Source: Lasiodiplodia sp. COLG20
Lineage: Eukaryota > Ascomycota > Dothideomycetes > Botryosphaeriales > Botryosphaeriaceae
Length of the DNA stretch: 64,000 nucleotides
Assembly (NCBI GenBank): GCA_009801085.1
Contig: VNWV01000002.1
Coordinates: 186,001-250,000, forward strand
Reading direction: 5' to 3'
A model generated the notes under the pieces. It saw only the letters and a program-made list of their open reading frames with translations. It was not told the origin of the DNA and ran no database searches. Position 1 is the first letter of the stretch. Each line of letters opens with the position of its first letter. The position numbers were made by a program, and so were the translations under genes. Of this stretch, positions 53,154 to 64,000 are shown piece by piece.

Positions 53154-53747
53154 TCACGAAGCAAACGCTACTTTTTTCCGCTTAGATTTCCTGCCTTCTT
53201 GCCCAGATGAGTCACCTGAAGGACTTCTCGGCCTCCGAATATGGCGAACATGAGTATATGAACCCTCACCTCTTGGCGGAATCCGATTCAGCCATCTGAG
53301 GATTTGGGAAGTCCGAATTTGCTCAGGGCTCCGGTCAGAGGATTCCACGTTGTCGACGGTCGAGCTTGAGGTTGATCCGCCTTCGGGTGGCGTGCGGACC
53401 TCATAGCCGTAGAGTTCCCGAGAGCTGGCGATGGTGAAGGAATCGCTAGTCATGCCTGAGAGCCGAGACTTCAAGGACGGAGAAGGGGGGTCGTCGGGTG
53501 GAACGTAAAGAGGGTCTCCCTCCGGGTCGGCTGAAAAGACGTTTTCTCTGTCTTCGCAATACTTTTCTAAGGTGTTTTTGAGGTGTGGATACAGATGGAT
53601 GTTTAGGATACGAAGGTCGGTTTCTGGTTTAAGAGGTCGAGGTCTGAAGTGGTAGCCGGATGGATGACAGGAACCGTCGCAGAACCGCTTCGTGCAGACC
53701 CGTTTCATGCAATGTTGGCATGGCATGGTCTGCAATTCACTTTTCAA
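53154..53747 (-). CDS. Small basic protein with Cys-rich N-terminus and C-terminal NLS, unknown function
   Basis: A 197-residue single-exon product. The N-terminus has a Cys cluster (PCQHCMKRVCTKRFCDGSCH) that could bind zinc. The middle is Pro/Ser-rich and disordered (PPDDPPSPSLKSRL, EGGSTSSSTVD). The C-terminus ends with a basic stretch GRKSKRKKVAFAS that looks like a nuclear localisation signal. I recognise no family. It lies 0.5 kb downstream of, and in the same direction as, the first GTPase gene. Confidence 0.5.
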   Translation of the reverse strand: MKSELQTMPCQHCMKRVCTKRFCDGSCHPSGYHFRPRPLKPETDLRILNIHLYPHLKNTLEKYCEDRENVFSADPEGDPLYVPPDDPPSPSLKSRLSGMTSDSFTIASSRELYGYEVRTPPEGGSTSSSTVDNVESSDRSPEQIRTSQILRWLNRIPPRGEGSYTHVRHIRRPRSPSGDSSGQEGRKSKRKKVAFAS

Positions 53748-54278
53748 CTTGTATACCAGGTATTCATTCCGTCACGTAGGTCTTATTGCTGGGACTATCT
53801 GTCTCGCGAGGACCCGGGGGTATCCGCGAGGATGCGTGTTGATTGAGGTGGAAACGCGGATCAAGAATCCACCGTGAGCCGATTTGAGATAAAGGTGAGG
53901 GGTAGCGAGCTGAGCCGTCCACGGGAAGCTTCTTTGCTTGGTTAAGCTACTCTTTTACCGGAAAAGTAGCATGTTACAGTGGGATAGAGCGTTATTACGT
54001 AAGCATCTCGTGACTGAAAGCATGATGAGGCTGCTGCTGGCAACAGAACACTTCAAGGTTGTGGAAATAATTTGCGCGCACAAGGGTCCTAGACGGCGTC
54101 GGTCGCTAAAATTCAGCCCTTAATGATGTTGAGATCATAGATCAAGAAATGGGCTAACTCCAAAGCAAGGATATTAAATATCCTCCGTGGACTGTGGAAA
54201 GGCCTCTTTGGACTCAACCATTGGTCTCTTCCTAATGCGGATGGGCTGCTAAAGAAGTGTTGGAATGACCTCACTTGA
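53748..54278. other. Intergenic, no supported gene
   Basis: About 530 bp between the small basic protein gene and the GTPase 3' end, with no supported frame. Confidence 0.4.
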
Positions 54279-56517
54279 CTATGGAATAACCTCTGTGAAT
54301 TCAGGTTTTGGGCTCTTCCTGGCAGAAATGGGCCGCTGAGTAACCTCCCGCATATGCTCCCTCGACTTTGGAGTAACTCTTCTGGTCTCAGGTTTTGAGC
54401 TTTCCGTCATAGGTATAGGCCACTGAATAGGGTCTGAAATGTCCTTTGAGAGCTCAGGCAGCTGCGGACAAGGTTCAATGTTTTCCGTGTGACGCGCCTC
54501 GAATTCAGCTGCTGCCGAGCGCACCCCACTACCAGCCCAGTGAACCTTCAGCCCTGCGGAGCTTTCAAACGCAGCAATGAACCGGCTGCTTGAGATCGGG
54601 TCTAAAGCAACAGCCTAAGCAATTTTAGTATCTGGAAAGGCGATCTGCGGGCTTTCTTACCTGGATTCTCCGATTTTCCTTCCTGTAGCTCCGAAGGAAC
54701 GGCTCGAGCTCACTGTAAATTCCACGGAGGTTCCAATAGAAGCGACCATCAGACATTACCATAATATACGCACCTCCCTTTCCGAGTGTCAGCTGGCTGA
54801 CTGTTTTGTGTGCGTATCGATTTAGTAACAAGGAAATCGTGCGACTTGATGAGTAAAGAGGATGAAGGTCCCACAAGCACCGATGTTCAAACCGGGCGAA
54901 ATACGTATAGTCAGGACCGAGAGAAAGATAACGGAGCTGGCCGTATCTTTGGAGTAGGATAACTGCCCAAAGCTCTGGGTTATAACCACTTTCATCAGCG
55001 ATCGAGCCACCTACTAAACAGTTAGACAACATATCCCATGCGAAGTTCAGGAGGATCGGAAACACCGGAATAATATCTTCGCCCTTGCCCTGTCCAAGCC
55101 GCAATCACCCAATGGTCATAAGGGCCAAGCGCAATTATTTTTAACATCCTCTTATCAAACGACGTCAGGCAGGCATCATTTTTGACCTTATTGCCTATCT
55201 CCCTTTTCACACGTTGATAAATTAGCATTGGCACTATCTGGATAGAAAAAAAAAAAGGAATCAGAAGCTTCAACTTACACCACAGCATCCCCTTTTCCTT
55301 TGAGAAATATGTTCGCTTTGCCACATACGGAAAAGAAAAAGCTCGTTGGCGGTGCGTCTTCGAAGGGAGAGACATATTGGGGCTCGTAAACCCTCACATG
55401 CCGCTTGTACCTTTCCAGGACCGGTCTCTCTAGCATTGACTCCATTGTTCTAGTAGCTTCTTTGAGGCGCTTTTCCAAGCGTGCGACCCGTTGCCAGTGA
55501 AGGTTTTCCATGTCGTCTTTCATCAATTGCCTTTCCGCTTCGATCTTTTCCAATCGTGTACCCTGCTCCTTTTTTAATGCTTCAATCTGTGCGGCAGTAG
55601 CATAGTCTTTATCTTTGAACGCTCTTAGCATCTGCTCTCGCATCTCTTCGACCGCCCTTCTCGTTTTTGCTTGCTCTTGCCTCAAGTCTTCGTTGATTGC
55701 TTGGCCTGCGTCTGTGTCCAGCAGGACTTTCTTCTCATCGACCATCTCCTGTTGCAGCTTAACCGTCATACGCGTCGAATTTCTTACGTACTTTCTGATC
55801 AAGGCTCTTGCTGATGTCGCAACATTGAGATATCTTGCTACGGTGCTCCCTCCTTTCACCATATCGCCCCAAAATTCAGGTGTCTCTTTCAACTCAGTCT
55901 CACGCGCTACTCCAGTTGTGAGATCAACCTTGTCCCACATTGACGTGGCCAAGGTCACTCCTTTTAGAGCTTCGGCGCCACATAGCTTGTAGAAAAGATG
56001 AAGATTCCGCTTTGCCGACCCTTGCATGCGGACACCAGTTATGGGATGCATGTAGATGAGTCCACTGAGCATGACGTGTTCCTGATCATATGAGCGTGCC
56101 AGCCAAGCGGCAATCTCTCGAAGAACGTCGGTATCTGTATAGTCGGCATCATCGAAACCCGGCGTATCGATAAGATAGACAGTGGTTGTAGGATTGTAGT
56201 CGAAGGCGAACGATTCGACGACGCGTGTGCCTGTGGTATGGAATGTTAGCCGCATTATCACAATGCCATCTCTGTCACTTACATGATTTTAGTGTATGCC
56301 CAACAATTGCACTTCCTCCACAACAATTTGCGATAAACGTGCTTTTTCCAGATCCAGTCATCCCCATGACGGCTATGAAGATGTCGGTTTCTCTGATCAA
56401 CTGTCAGCAAATTCTCCAACAACAGCGTGTTAGACCTTCTACAGACCTTGGCTTCCTCCCTTCCCTACACCAGGAATCATCGTTTGTGGCATTCGATCGA
56501 GCTGGAATGGGTTCCAT
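54279..56517 (-). CDS. GIMAP/AIG1-like GTPase with coiled coil and a C-terminal beta-rich repeat domain (six exons)
   Basis: Complement join 54279..54614, 54661..55010, 55066..55237, 55281..56230, 56283..56400, 56443..56517; 666 residues. G1 GMTGSGKST is at 38-46, G3 DTPGFDD begins at Asp86, and G4-like TSMWDKVD follows. The region about 200-310 is a coiled coil (EEMREQMLRAF...ALKKEQGTRLEKIEAERQLM). The C-terminal 250 residues repeat a fungal motif of the form LGPYDHWVIAAWTGQ / LGPDYTYFARFEH / LGKGGAYIMVMSDG, each followed by a Trp/Tyr-rich strand. Five introns of 42-55 bp all have GT-AG ends; the intron after LKSC is in the same position and phase as in the neighbouring plus-strand GTPase. 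The first intron (42 bp) and the GTGTAA donor at 55280 are less certain. Such septin/AIG-like GTPases assemble on membranes in immune contexts elsewhere; the role here is unknown. Confidence 0.82.
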
Positions 56518-57393
56518 GGCGCTGCGAGCTGCGTCAGACACGATGGGACCGTCGGCTGTCGTCTCAACCTCACTCTCGAAGCTTCCACAGGGTATTGACT
56601 TAGATCTGCTACGAGCTGATCTTCGACTGATGGAATGGTCGTAGATTGATGAGCCTAGCAGATTATGGAGAGATGCAGGCTCGCTTCTGCGTCAGCGTTT
56701 CTCAGCCTTGTGAGACGAGCGGGGTTGAAGCCGAGACTTGAACCTTTCAGTCATCATTGAATGACGCATCACACTGTTGCCTAGCTGCTGCAGGCTCTTC
56801 CATATCCAGTATGCCACGTCACAAACTGCACTATGTAATCCAGCTTGCTGCACAGAATGTAAGCCAAGGGCTGATCGGGATCGAACGCCATATGGCTGAT
56901 TGAAGAAAACCTGGCTTTTTGTATCCAGATATGGCGTCATTGATTGTGCTATAATAAATTAGCGCATTTCATATCATGCTTAAAAAAAGGAAAATCGAGC
57001 TTTGTAGCGAGCCCAGCGTGAATAGAGCACCCAGTTCGCTATTTAGGCTTACTTTTACCGTATTCTGATTGGCTTTAGCGGGTCTGACTAATAGATACGA
57101 CCCCGGACATCGTTTTCCAATTGGTTGGTGATACGAATTGTATCTCTCAGGCTACTGGTTGCCCGATATGTGGCTCGAAAGCACGCACCTGCTGACTACC
57201 GCTCATCGTGACGTGGCTGGACTTTTTGAGCTTATCACGAGTCTTAGCATATCTTCTGACGGCCCTAACAGTAGCACCTGTACGTTTTCCTCAGCCTGAA
57301 CCCCGCATCTTGAAAAGACATTCGCTATTTGTGTACCTTTGAATCATCAATTTCACCGCCCCACAGCCTTATTCTGCCAGACTGGAAGACAAC
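56518..57393. promoter_or_regulatory. Divergent intergenic region of the two GTPase genes
   Basis: 876 bp separating two oppositely oriented GTPase paralogues. No convincing gene lies within it. A single open frame continues about 45 codons upstream of the minus-strand ATG without a start codon, so an upstream exon cannot be excluded. It probably holds both promoters. Confidence 0.45.
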
Positions 57394-58819
57394 ATGCCAG
57401 CAAACTCGACCTTTGCCGATAGGAATGATCTGCTTGAACAGGAAACTAACCTTTTACGGTTCCTTGGCGCAGAGCCTCCCTTGCCAAATTCGATGTTCAT
57501 TATTGTGCTTGGAAACACAGGCACGGGAAAAAGCAGGTTGGTTTCGACTTGCTCCGGAAAGCACCTGAAAATCGGACATGACTTGAAATCTTGTAGGTGA
57601 CTTTTATCTCAGCCCGCTACTACTGAAAGTTGTTCCTGACTAAGTCCTTTTGGAATTCGTAGGCACTGAAGACATAGCTATTGTGGCTTTCGAATTATGC
57701 CAATTAAACGTCTACCTCATCGATACACCAGGCTTTGACGACACTTCGCGGCCGGACGTCGACACGCTCCGCACCATCTCAAGCTACCTTGCCATTTCCC
57801 ATGCCAACAACGTCTTCCTATCCGCGGTCGTAGTGCTGCACCGGATTTCCGATAACCGGATATCCCGGTCCGCTAAGCGCGGGATAGATATACTCAAAGC
57901 TCTCTGTGGCAATAAAGCATATTCTTCCGTGGCCTTGGTGACTACGATGTGGTCAAAGGAGGATCGACACCAGCAGAAAGACAGAGAAAGAGAACTATAC
58001 AGCGATCAGGCCCTTTTCGCGGAGTTCATCGCTGGGGGCGCGCAAACATTTCGACACAATGAATATGCAGGCGGTCCTGCGGAAGAGAAGGAATCTGCAC
58101 TCGGCATACTGTACAGGATCATCAGCAAAGCTCGAGGCGAGCGGATGACGCTGGAGATCCAGCGGGAACTCGCAATACAAGAATTGCCGCTCCACGAAAC
58201 AAAAGCCGGCGGCGTAATCGCGTCGCATCTCGCGCAAACCGAGGGATCTTTGAAGCGGGAGGGTGAGACGTTGGATCATGAGGCTTCTCAAATGTCGGCT
58301 CAAGAACTCGAGGAGACAGAAGTGCATGTTTTGGTCCGTGAGAATCTCCAACGGATGATGTCGTGCCGCAACCAGCAAGAAACCCTTCAGCGTTCCCTGA
58401 TGGACTTCCATGACGAGGAGCGGGCTAAGATACTCCGGCGCCTGGATGCCATGGATGAGAATCTCGATTCGATGCTCAATGAATGCCGTCAGAGACTGCA
58501 AGACATGGAAGCCAGCGCTGAATTTGACATCCAGCGAGGGGAGAGCGGCAACAGGCCGCGGGCTGGATCCGACACCGGGGACGATGATGAAATTTTTCTA
58601 CTCCACCAAAAGGTTCAAGAACTTGAGAAGCGGCAGCGACTCAAGAAGAAGAGTCGAAGAAAAATTAGAGATGCGGTATTTGCGGGCATGGCAAGCGGAA
58701 CACTATCTGCAGCCGCTGGAGCCGGTAAGTTCCCAACACCATGTGCAGGCATTCAAGCCTTAACTGACAATCTCTTTCCAGCGCTCACGGCAGCAGGTGT
58801 GGGGTGTGTAGTCTTTTAA
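57394..58819 (+). CDS. GIMAP/AIG1-like GTPase (join 57394..57592, 57663..58724, 58782..58819)
   Basis: A 432-residue paralogue of the GTPase at 54279-56517. G1 GNTGTGKSR is at 40-48; the SC...C intron (57593-57662) is at the same place and phase as in the partner; G3 DTPGFDD begins at Asp87; G4-like TTMWSKED follows. A long coiled coil follows (about 190-380: LAQTEGSLKREGETLDHEASQM, VQELEKRQRLKKKSRRK). The last 57-bp intron (58725-58781, GTAAGT...TTTCCAG) is a multiple of three and open, but splicing gives a small hydrophobic Ala/Gly C-terminus (SGTLSAAAGAALTAAGVGCVVF), a likely membrane-insertion tail. It lacks the beta-rich repeat domain of its partner. Key P-loop residues are intact. Confidence 0.87.
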
Positions 58820-59304
58820 AGGGCTCGCGTGGACTATTTTCACTGTTCTTCTTGTACGGTTGTGCTGCGGAGTCCACAAATGATTTCTACAGTTAGCGGC
58901 TGCATGTAGAAACCCGGCAGGCATGCTCCGCGAAAGACCAACTGCTTACCGTTTACTTGGTTTGCCCTAGTGATGCTGCCAAACAGTTGTTTCTTCCTGG
59001 TTGGGGTTAGCTTGGCTTGATTGACAATAGGACTACTACTATCACCTGCCGCATTTACTGATCGAGCATCCTTTTGCACTGTTGCAGATCTCATCCTCTC
59101 CCGCAACACCATCCATGCAGTCTTCCTCCATTCCTCCCGAGTTCTTACACCAGGAACGCTTGACAACCTCTTCCTTCCCACAGATGGCAGTGATATCATT
59201 GTATAACCAGGACGACTCCTTCCAGACGCCCGCTAATGCAAGATAGTACAGCAGCAGCAGTCCCACGCACCAAACCACTCCCTCTCAGCCAGAAGAGCCA
59301 TGCA
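58820..59304. other. Intergenic between convergent genes
   Basis: About 485 bp, 3' flanks of the GTPase and UCH genes. Short frames only. Confidence 0.5.
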
Positions 59305-60375
59305 CTAAACATCCATCTCATCGGCAGCAACGCCCTTCTTAGCGCGGTCGGCGACGCGCTGCCTCGTCTTCGCCTTCGCCTCATCGACCCACTGGTCGTA
59401 CTTGCCCTCCTGCACCTTCGCCTTCGTCACGCCCTTGACCAGCTCACCCACGAAACCCACAAAGTTATGCCTGCGCAGCGAATTCTCCCACATCCAGCCC
59501 TGGCGCTTCTGCTGCTCACGCTGCAGCCACTCGGTGTCGCCAATCTCGCGCGCGCGGATGCGCAGGTCGCGCACCATAGCCAGCAAATTGAAGCGGATCT
59601 CGGTCTGCGGGTAGCGCTCGATGCGGCGCTGGAGGACGGGGATGACCTTGTCGGGGAACTCGTCGGCGGAGCAGGGGCCATGGGAGATGGGGGCGGGCTG
59701 CAGGCCGTCGAGCTCGTACAGCTGGCCGTTGACGGGCGTGTAGGCGACGAAGTGGTAGACGTCGTCGTCGCCCGTCGCGGCGCGCTGCGTCTCGTCGACG
59801 AAGGGCGAGGAGCGCGCGAACGAGTTGTGCGTTTCGCGGATCAGGTCAGAGTTGGAGAGGGCTTCGCCGCGGAGCTGGGGAGCAAGCGCGCGCGCGTTAG
59901 TGGCGCGTTGAGAAAGAGTGAGACATGGGGAGCTGTGTACGTACGTCGGAAGGGAAGGCGGTGGTGAAGTCCTTGAACTCGCGCAGCTGGGGGCCGATGT
60001 CTATCTCGCCGTCCTTGTTCAGCAGCACCGACAGCAAGGCTTGGGTGCCGCAGGCGTTCTGGATGGTTTGGGCGGCGAAGAAGATGTTTTCGGCGGCATC
60101 GTGGTCGAAGGTGCCATCGCGGGGCGTAGCCGAGGGCTTCTCGTCGGTGGGGTATTTGAAGAGGAAGATGACGCCGTAGACGGGGCTGAGCTGGCGCAGG
60201 TAGTCGGAGTCGAGGGCAATCAGCTCCTCAAACTGCACGTCTTTGGTGCCGAGGTTCTGCAGCAGGTAGGTGAAGACACCCTGGGCGCGCGGAGGGTCAG
60301 CGACAGCGGTGGAGAGGCATGGAAAGGCAGCGCACAAACCGCGTCGGACTCGATGGTGTTCCAGCCTCCAGACAT
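59305..60375 (-). CDS. Ubiquitin C-terminal hydrolase, UCH37/UCHL5-type (complement join 59305..59874, 59945..60280, 60340..60375)
   Basis: A 313-residue deubiquitinase of peptidase family C12. It begins MSGGWNTIESDA, then a 59-bp intron (60281-60339), then GVFTYLLQNLGTKDVQFEEL. Catalytic residues are visible: Cys in IQNACGTQALLS, His in DVYHFVAYTPV and Asp in YELDGLQ. A second intron (59875-59944, GTACGT...CCCCAG) joins FPSD to LRGEALSNSDLIRETHNSF. The C-terminal helical tail (about 230-313) matches the UCH37-like domain that binds the proteasome receptor Rpn13 or INO80 in other species. Length fits UCHL5 (about 310-330). It is transcribed away from the CCCH gene, with 676 bp between the two start codons. 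Confidence 0.93.
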
Positions 60376-61051
60376 GGCTTGGTGAGAGGTGCGAAGGTTT
60401 GGAGTTGGAGAGGGTTTGGACGTGGAGCTATGGCGGTGATTGCCTCATCGCTCCGCGGGCCCGCGGTTTTGCCGTAAAATTGGCAGTCGTGACGCGCCAG
60501 GCCCATCGGCAGAGGTTCAGGCTTCAAACCATAGAAATTGTCCGAGCTCAGTCCGCAAAAGAAATACTGCCATCGCACAGTCAGGTCGTGCAAAATTCAA
60601 CGGCGCGCGGGCCGATCGGCTATCGCTCCTGCTGGACGGCTCTGAAGACTTGATTCGCCGATGCGCTCGAGGTTACACGGGATATCACGAATCATAGTTT
60701 CTATCACATTGCCAACGGCCCTTGCTTGGGTTCTGGAGGAAACGCGACTAGCGTGACGGTGCGACGCGGAGACGACGCGCGCCAAGCCCCGCACGTTATT
60801 TCTCCTCCGATCTACATTCCTCGCCAACGTTTTTACATCCCAAACTCCGGTCCTGCTGCTGGGCAACTCTTGCTCATGTCGTAGCCCGCTCCAGTTGCTC
60901 GTCATCACTGACGTCTACACCCGCCGACAGTTCGTTTTCGGCTCGGCATCGTCCGCCGCTGCGCTGCTGAAATTTCGCCACGCGTTTGATACGCCCACCT
61001 TGACCTGCATTCGTATCAAATCACTTCTACTTCCGCCGCAGCTCAGTCAAG
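60376..61051. promoter_or_regulatory. Divergent promoter region of UCH37 and CCCH genes
   Basis: 676 bp, GC-rich, no TATA recognised on either side. A pyrimidine-rich leader precedes the plus-strand start (CAGCTCAGTCAAGATGC). Confidence 0.4.
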
Positions 61052-63992
61052 ATGCTTGGAGACGCTCAATTGGACGCCTGCGAGTCTCAGCTCCGGTCGT
61101 TCCGCATGATGAACGGCCAGTACTACGAGACTCTGCAAGAAATCCTCCGCAAGTATGAGAGCCTGGTTGAGGACTACCGCATGCTCCGCAGCGACTACGA
61201 AGAGGAGAAAGAGAATCGCGAGAAGTACAAGCGCCAAGCTCGCGGCCAAGAGAAGAATCCTTTCGTCTTGGTGCTCGTCGACGGCGATGGCTACACCTTC
61301 AAAGACCCTCTGATCAAGAACAACCGCGAGGGAGGCGTCAGTGCTGCCCAGCTCATGAGCACCGAGATCCGCGAGCGTCTGCGGAAGCTGGGCCATCTTG
61401 ACCACTGCCGCCTGGTTGTCCGCATCTACAGCAACTTTGCTTCCATCTCCCGTGTTCTGAGCCACCACGGTCTCGTTGGCGCCCACGCTCGCTCAATTGC
61501 CCCTATCGCTGCCGCCTTCACAGGTGCCAAGGACCACTTCGATTATGTTGATGCTGGAGAGGCCAATGGTGCTGTTTTCACCAAGGTCGAAGGTTCGCCA
61601 TTTGTACAACCCTCGACAACGAATCACAGCTAACCCTTGGCCAGAAACCTTCCGCCTTTTTGCCGAGAGCGGCCAATGCAAGCACATATTCTTTGCTGGC
61701 TGCCACGATACCCGCTACATCCCTCTTCTCAGTCCCTACTTGGGAAAAGCTGACAAGATCACCCTCATCAAGTCTCCTGCTGACCAGTCAGAGTATCGTT
61801 CTCTCGGCCTCCCCGTCGAGAAATTCGCATCAGTCTTCCGTGATGTCCCATTTCCGGCTCAAAACCCCGGCAACACTACCACCAAGAGTGTGGCCACCAA
61901 GCAGGCCATACCTCAGCCAGAACCCGTCAAATCTGTCGTCGAGGAGCGCAATGACTTATCCAGACTGAACGGCGCGAGTTCCAGGAACGATAGCGAAGAC
62001 TACACCGATCCGAATGCTCCCAAGCCGTGCGCCATGTTCGTGCGCAAGGGAATATGCAAGTTTGGCAAAGGCTGCAGGTTCAGCCATCTCCCGAAGGGTT
62101 CCGACACCCCCCAGGTGCCTCAGATCAAGACGAAGACCAAGGAAAACTGGAGGGACGGCAATGCCTTCGCCGACGATTGGGGGAATAATGCCCCTGAAAC
62201 AGCCTATGGGGATGATTGGGGCGCCAGCTCCAAGAAGCCAGCCAGCTTTACCGATGACTGGGGAAAGGTTCCTAAACCAAGGCAAGGCTCCGCCATCCAG
62301 TCCAGGTTCGCCGATGACTGGAGGGAAAACTCGAGGCCTTCGACTGCCGGGTTTGCTGAGGATTGGGGCAATGGTCCTCAGCAAAATTCCAGGACCGGAT
62401 CCATCTCGAACAACAGTCTGTCTTCCCGTGCCCAGAAGCCAGGCTCAATTTCCGAACTTAGCATGGGCTCTCGTTATCAGGAAGAGATTAAGCCACATCC
62501 AACTGAGGCTCCCCATAGCAGGTGGGCGTCGGATACTCCGGAGTCGCCCAAGACGAAGGACCCTATGCCCCCTCCTGAACGGCCCCAGCCGAAGAAGTTC
62601 AACGGCGCCTTCACCACCGCCGCAGACCTGCCGCGCCCGACGCCCGAGACCGAAGGTATGATTCCCGTCAACAAGTACGGTGACCGTTTGGACTTCTATC
62701 TCCCGCGTCCCACGGCCGAAGAGTATGCCGCGTATAATTCTATGGCCAAGGAGCCTGGAAGGAAGCCCTGCAACGAATATCAGCTTCGCGGTCACTGCCC
62801 CGCTCTTGCCGCCGGCAATGACTGCGAATATGACCACAACCCGCTCAGCCCGGAACTTTTCCATGTTTTGAAGGTCATTGTGCAAGGCTACCCGTGTCCG
62901 AAGCAAGGCGCCTGCCGCAAGTCGGATTGCTACAACGGCCACGTCTGCCAGCGCCCGGGCTGTCGCGGCATATATCCCTGCAAGTTCAAGAACGACTACC
63001 GCGCGCACAACCTGGATCCCAAGGTCGCCGAGTGGGTTCCTGCCATTGACATAGCAGAACGCGAGCCGGACGACGCATCCAGTGTCACCATGGGCGACGC
63101 AGTGCCGGAAGTCGAACCGAAGAAAGCCCCTTCTGTAGCTAGTGACATCAAGCCGGAGGTGCCGGAATGGCACCCGGAGTCAGCGGCGTGGAATCCCGAC
63201 GCGTCGGATTGGAATCCTCAACCTGCCAACAGGAGCTGGAAGCCGACGGCAGCCGAGTGGAAGCCCGACACTACCACCACCACCACTGCCACCACCATTT
63301 CAGCCTTCGACCTAAACAACAGCACCTGGAAGCCGGCCGTCTCCAGCTGGAACCCCAACGCGACCGTCTGGAAGTCCAGCCAAGTCGACCGCAGCGACAT
63401 CGACAGTGATTCCGACAGCATCGCGCCGCAACCGGAAAAGGAGATTCTCGACCTCGGCGCCGACGACGGCGACAACAACGCCGTTAGTAGCATCTTCTCG
63501 CCCAAGGCCCGCGACGGCCGCCTCGACAGCGTCGTGCAGAACGCCGGTGCCGGCGCCTCGAAGCAACAAGAGCAGCAGGCCACCACCAAGGCGCCCCTTG
63601 TCGACACCACCGCCGCCGCCGCCCAAGCCAACGGAGGCGGCTCCCCCTCGAACGATGTCAGCAGCAGCCAGTCCCCGGCCCCGCAACAGCAGCATCCGGA
63701 ACCTGAGACCAACCTGATGGACGATGACTGGGGCAACCCGCCCGACGGCGCGGGCATGACGTTCGCCGAGACGGCCGAGCCCGTCAGCTTCGACGACGAC
63801 TGGGGCAGCGCGCCGCCGGGCGTCGACAACCCAGTCCTGGCCGAAGATCCTGTGGATTTCGCCGATGACTGGGGCCCGAGCACGAAGAAGGCTGCGCCGG
63901 CGAAGAAAGGAGGACAACAGGGATTTTCCCGCCAACAGAACCACGGAGGCCAGGCCAACCACGGTAGCAATCATTCCGGGCCGATGTGGTGA
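61052..63992 (+). CDS. CCCH zinc-finger protein with WG/DDWG repeats (join 61052..61592, 61645..63992)
   Basis: A 962-residue protein. Residues 10-65 are a coiled coil; residues about 70-270 form an alpha/beta domain (PFVLVLVDGDGYTFKDPLI, GGVSAAQLMSTEIRERL, HIFFAGCHDTRYIPLL) of the NYN/PIN-like kind found in fungal CCCH proteins. The 52-bp phase-1 intron 61593-61644 joins FTKVE to TFRLFAESGQC. Three CCCH-like fingers follow: CAMFVRKGICKFGKGCRFSH, CNEYQLRGHC...CEYDH and CPKQGACRKSDCYNGH. Five DDWG-like units lie before the second finger and three near the end, and a W-x-P array (SAAWNPDASDWNPQP...) in between. RNA binding is the likely role. The reading ends GPMW-stop at 63992, but GTGAGT overlaps this stop, so a further exon beyond the window cannot be excluded. 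Confidence 0.88.
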
Positions 63993-64000
63993 GTATGCTG

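Overview
The window is nuclear DNA of a filamentous ascomycete (Pezizomycotina; Dothideomycetes-like by gene content, which is inference). Genes are split by short GT-AG introns of about 42-110 bp, often with a CTAAC/CTGAC branch site. HET-domain and NLR-type genes, Crh/GH16, PhiA-like and IDI-2-like secreted proteins are typical of that group. No tRNA, rRNA, CRISPR or intact transposon was recognised.

Layout. 0-10 kb: a membrane protein gene cut by the window edge, a Crh-like GH16, a decayed second copy of the membrane protein family, a secreted Cys-rich IDI-2-like protein and a broken flavin monooxygenase. 10-20 kb: a lipase-NACHT NLR, an aldehyde dehydrogenase, a small acidic protein, a RING-H2 membrane protein and a PhiA-like wall protein. 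20-28 kb: SnoaL-like secreted protein, relics (AsqI/AttH-like, WD40, ZNFX1-type RZ finger) and a HET protein. 28-36 kb: an unrecognised multi-exon locus, then AAA_28 ATPase and CYTH triphosphatase genes broken only by nonsense codons, an intact UMP-CMP-type kinase and, head to head with it, an intact fungal viperin (RSAD2-like radical SAM enzyme). 37-41 kb: housekeeping-like HAD/phosphomannomutase-like and a coiled-coil membrane protein. 42-59 kb: an unknown small gene, a second HET protein, a very large Goodbye-domain STAND gene with two in-frame stops, an NLS-bearing small protein and a divergent pair of GIMAP/AIG1-like GTPases. 59-64 kb: UCH37-type deubiquitinase and a CCCH zinc-finger protein with WG repeats.

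The most interesting content is an immune-like island. The viperin/nucleotide-kinase pair shares a 172-bp promoter, an arrangement that parallels vertebrate RSAD2-CMPK2. The kinase would supply nucleotide substrate for the ddh-nucleotide-forming enzyme. CYTH (triphosphatase) and AAA_28 (P-loop) genes lie next to it, and NLR, HET, STAND and GTPase genes surround it. Many broken genes carry stops explained by C-to-T/G-to-A transitions with no frameshift, the pattern expected of RIP. Two imperfect direct repeats bracket the ~9-kb viperin segment. All functions are inferred from motifs read by eye; no database search was run.
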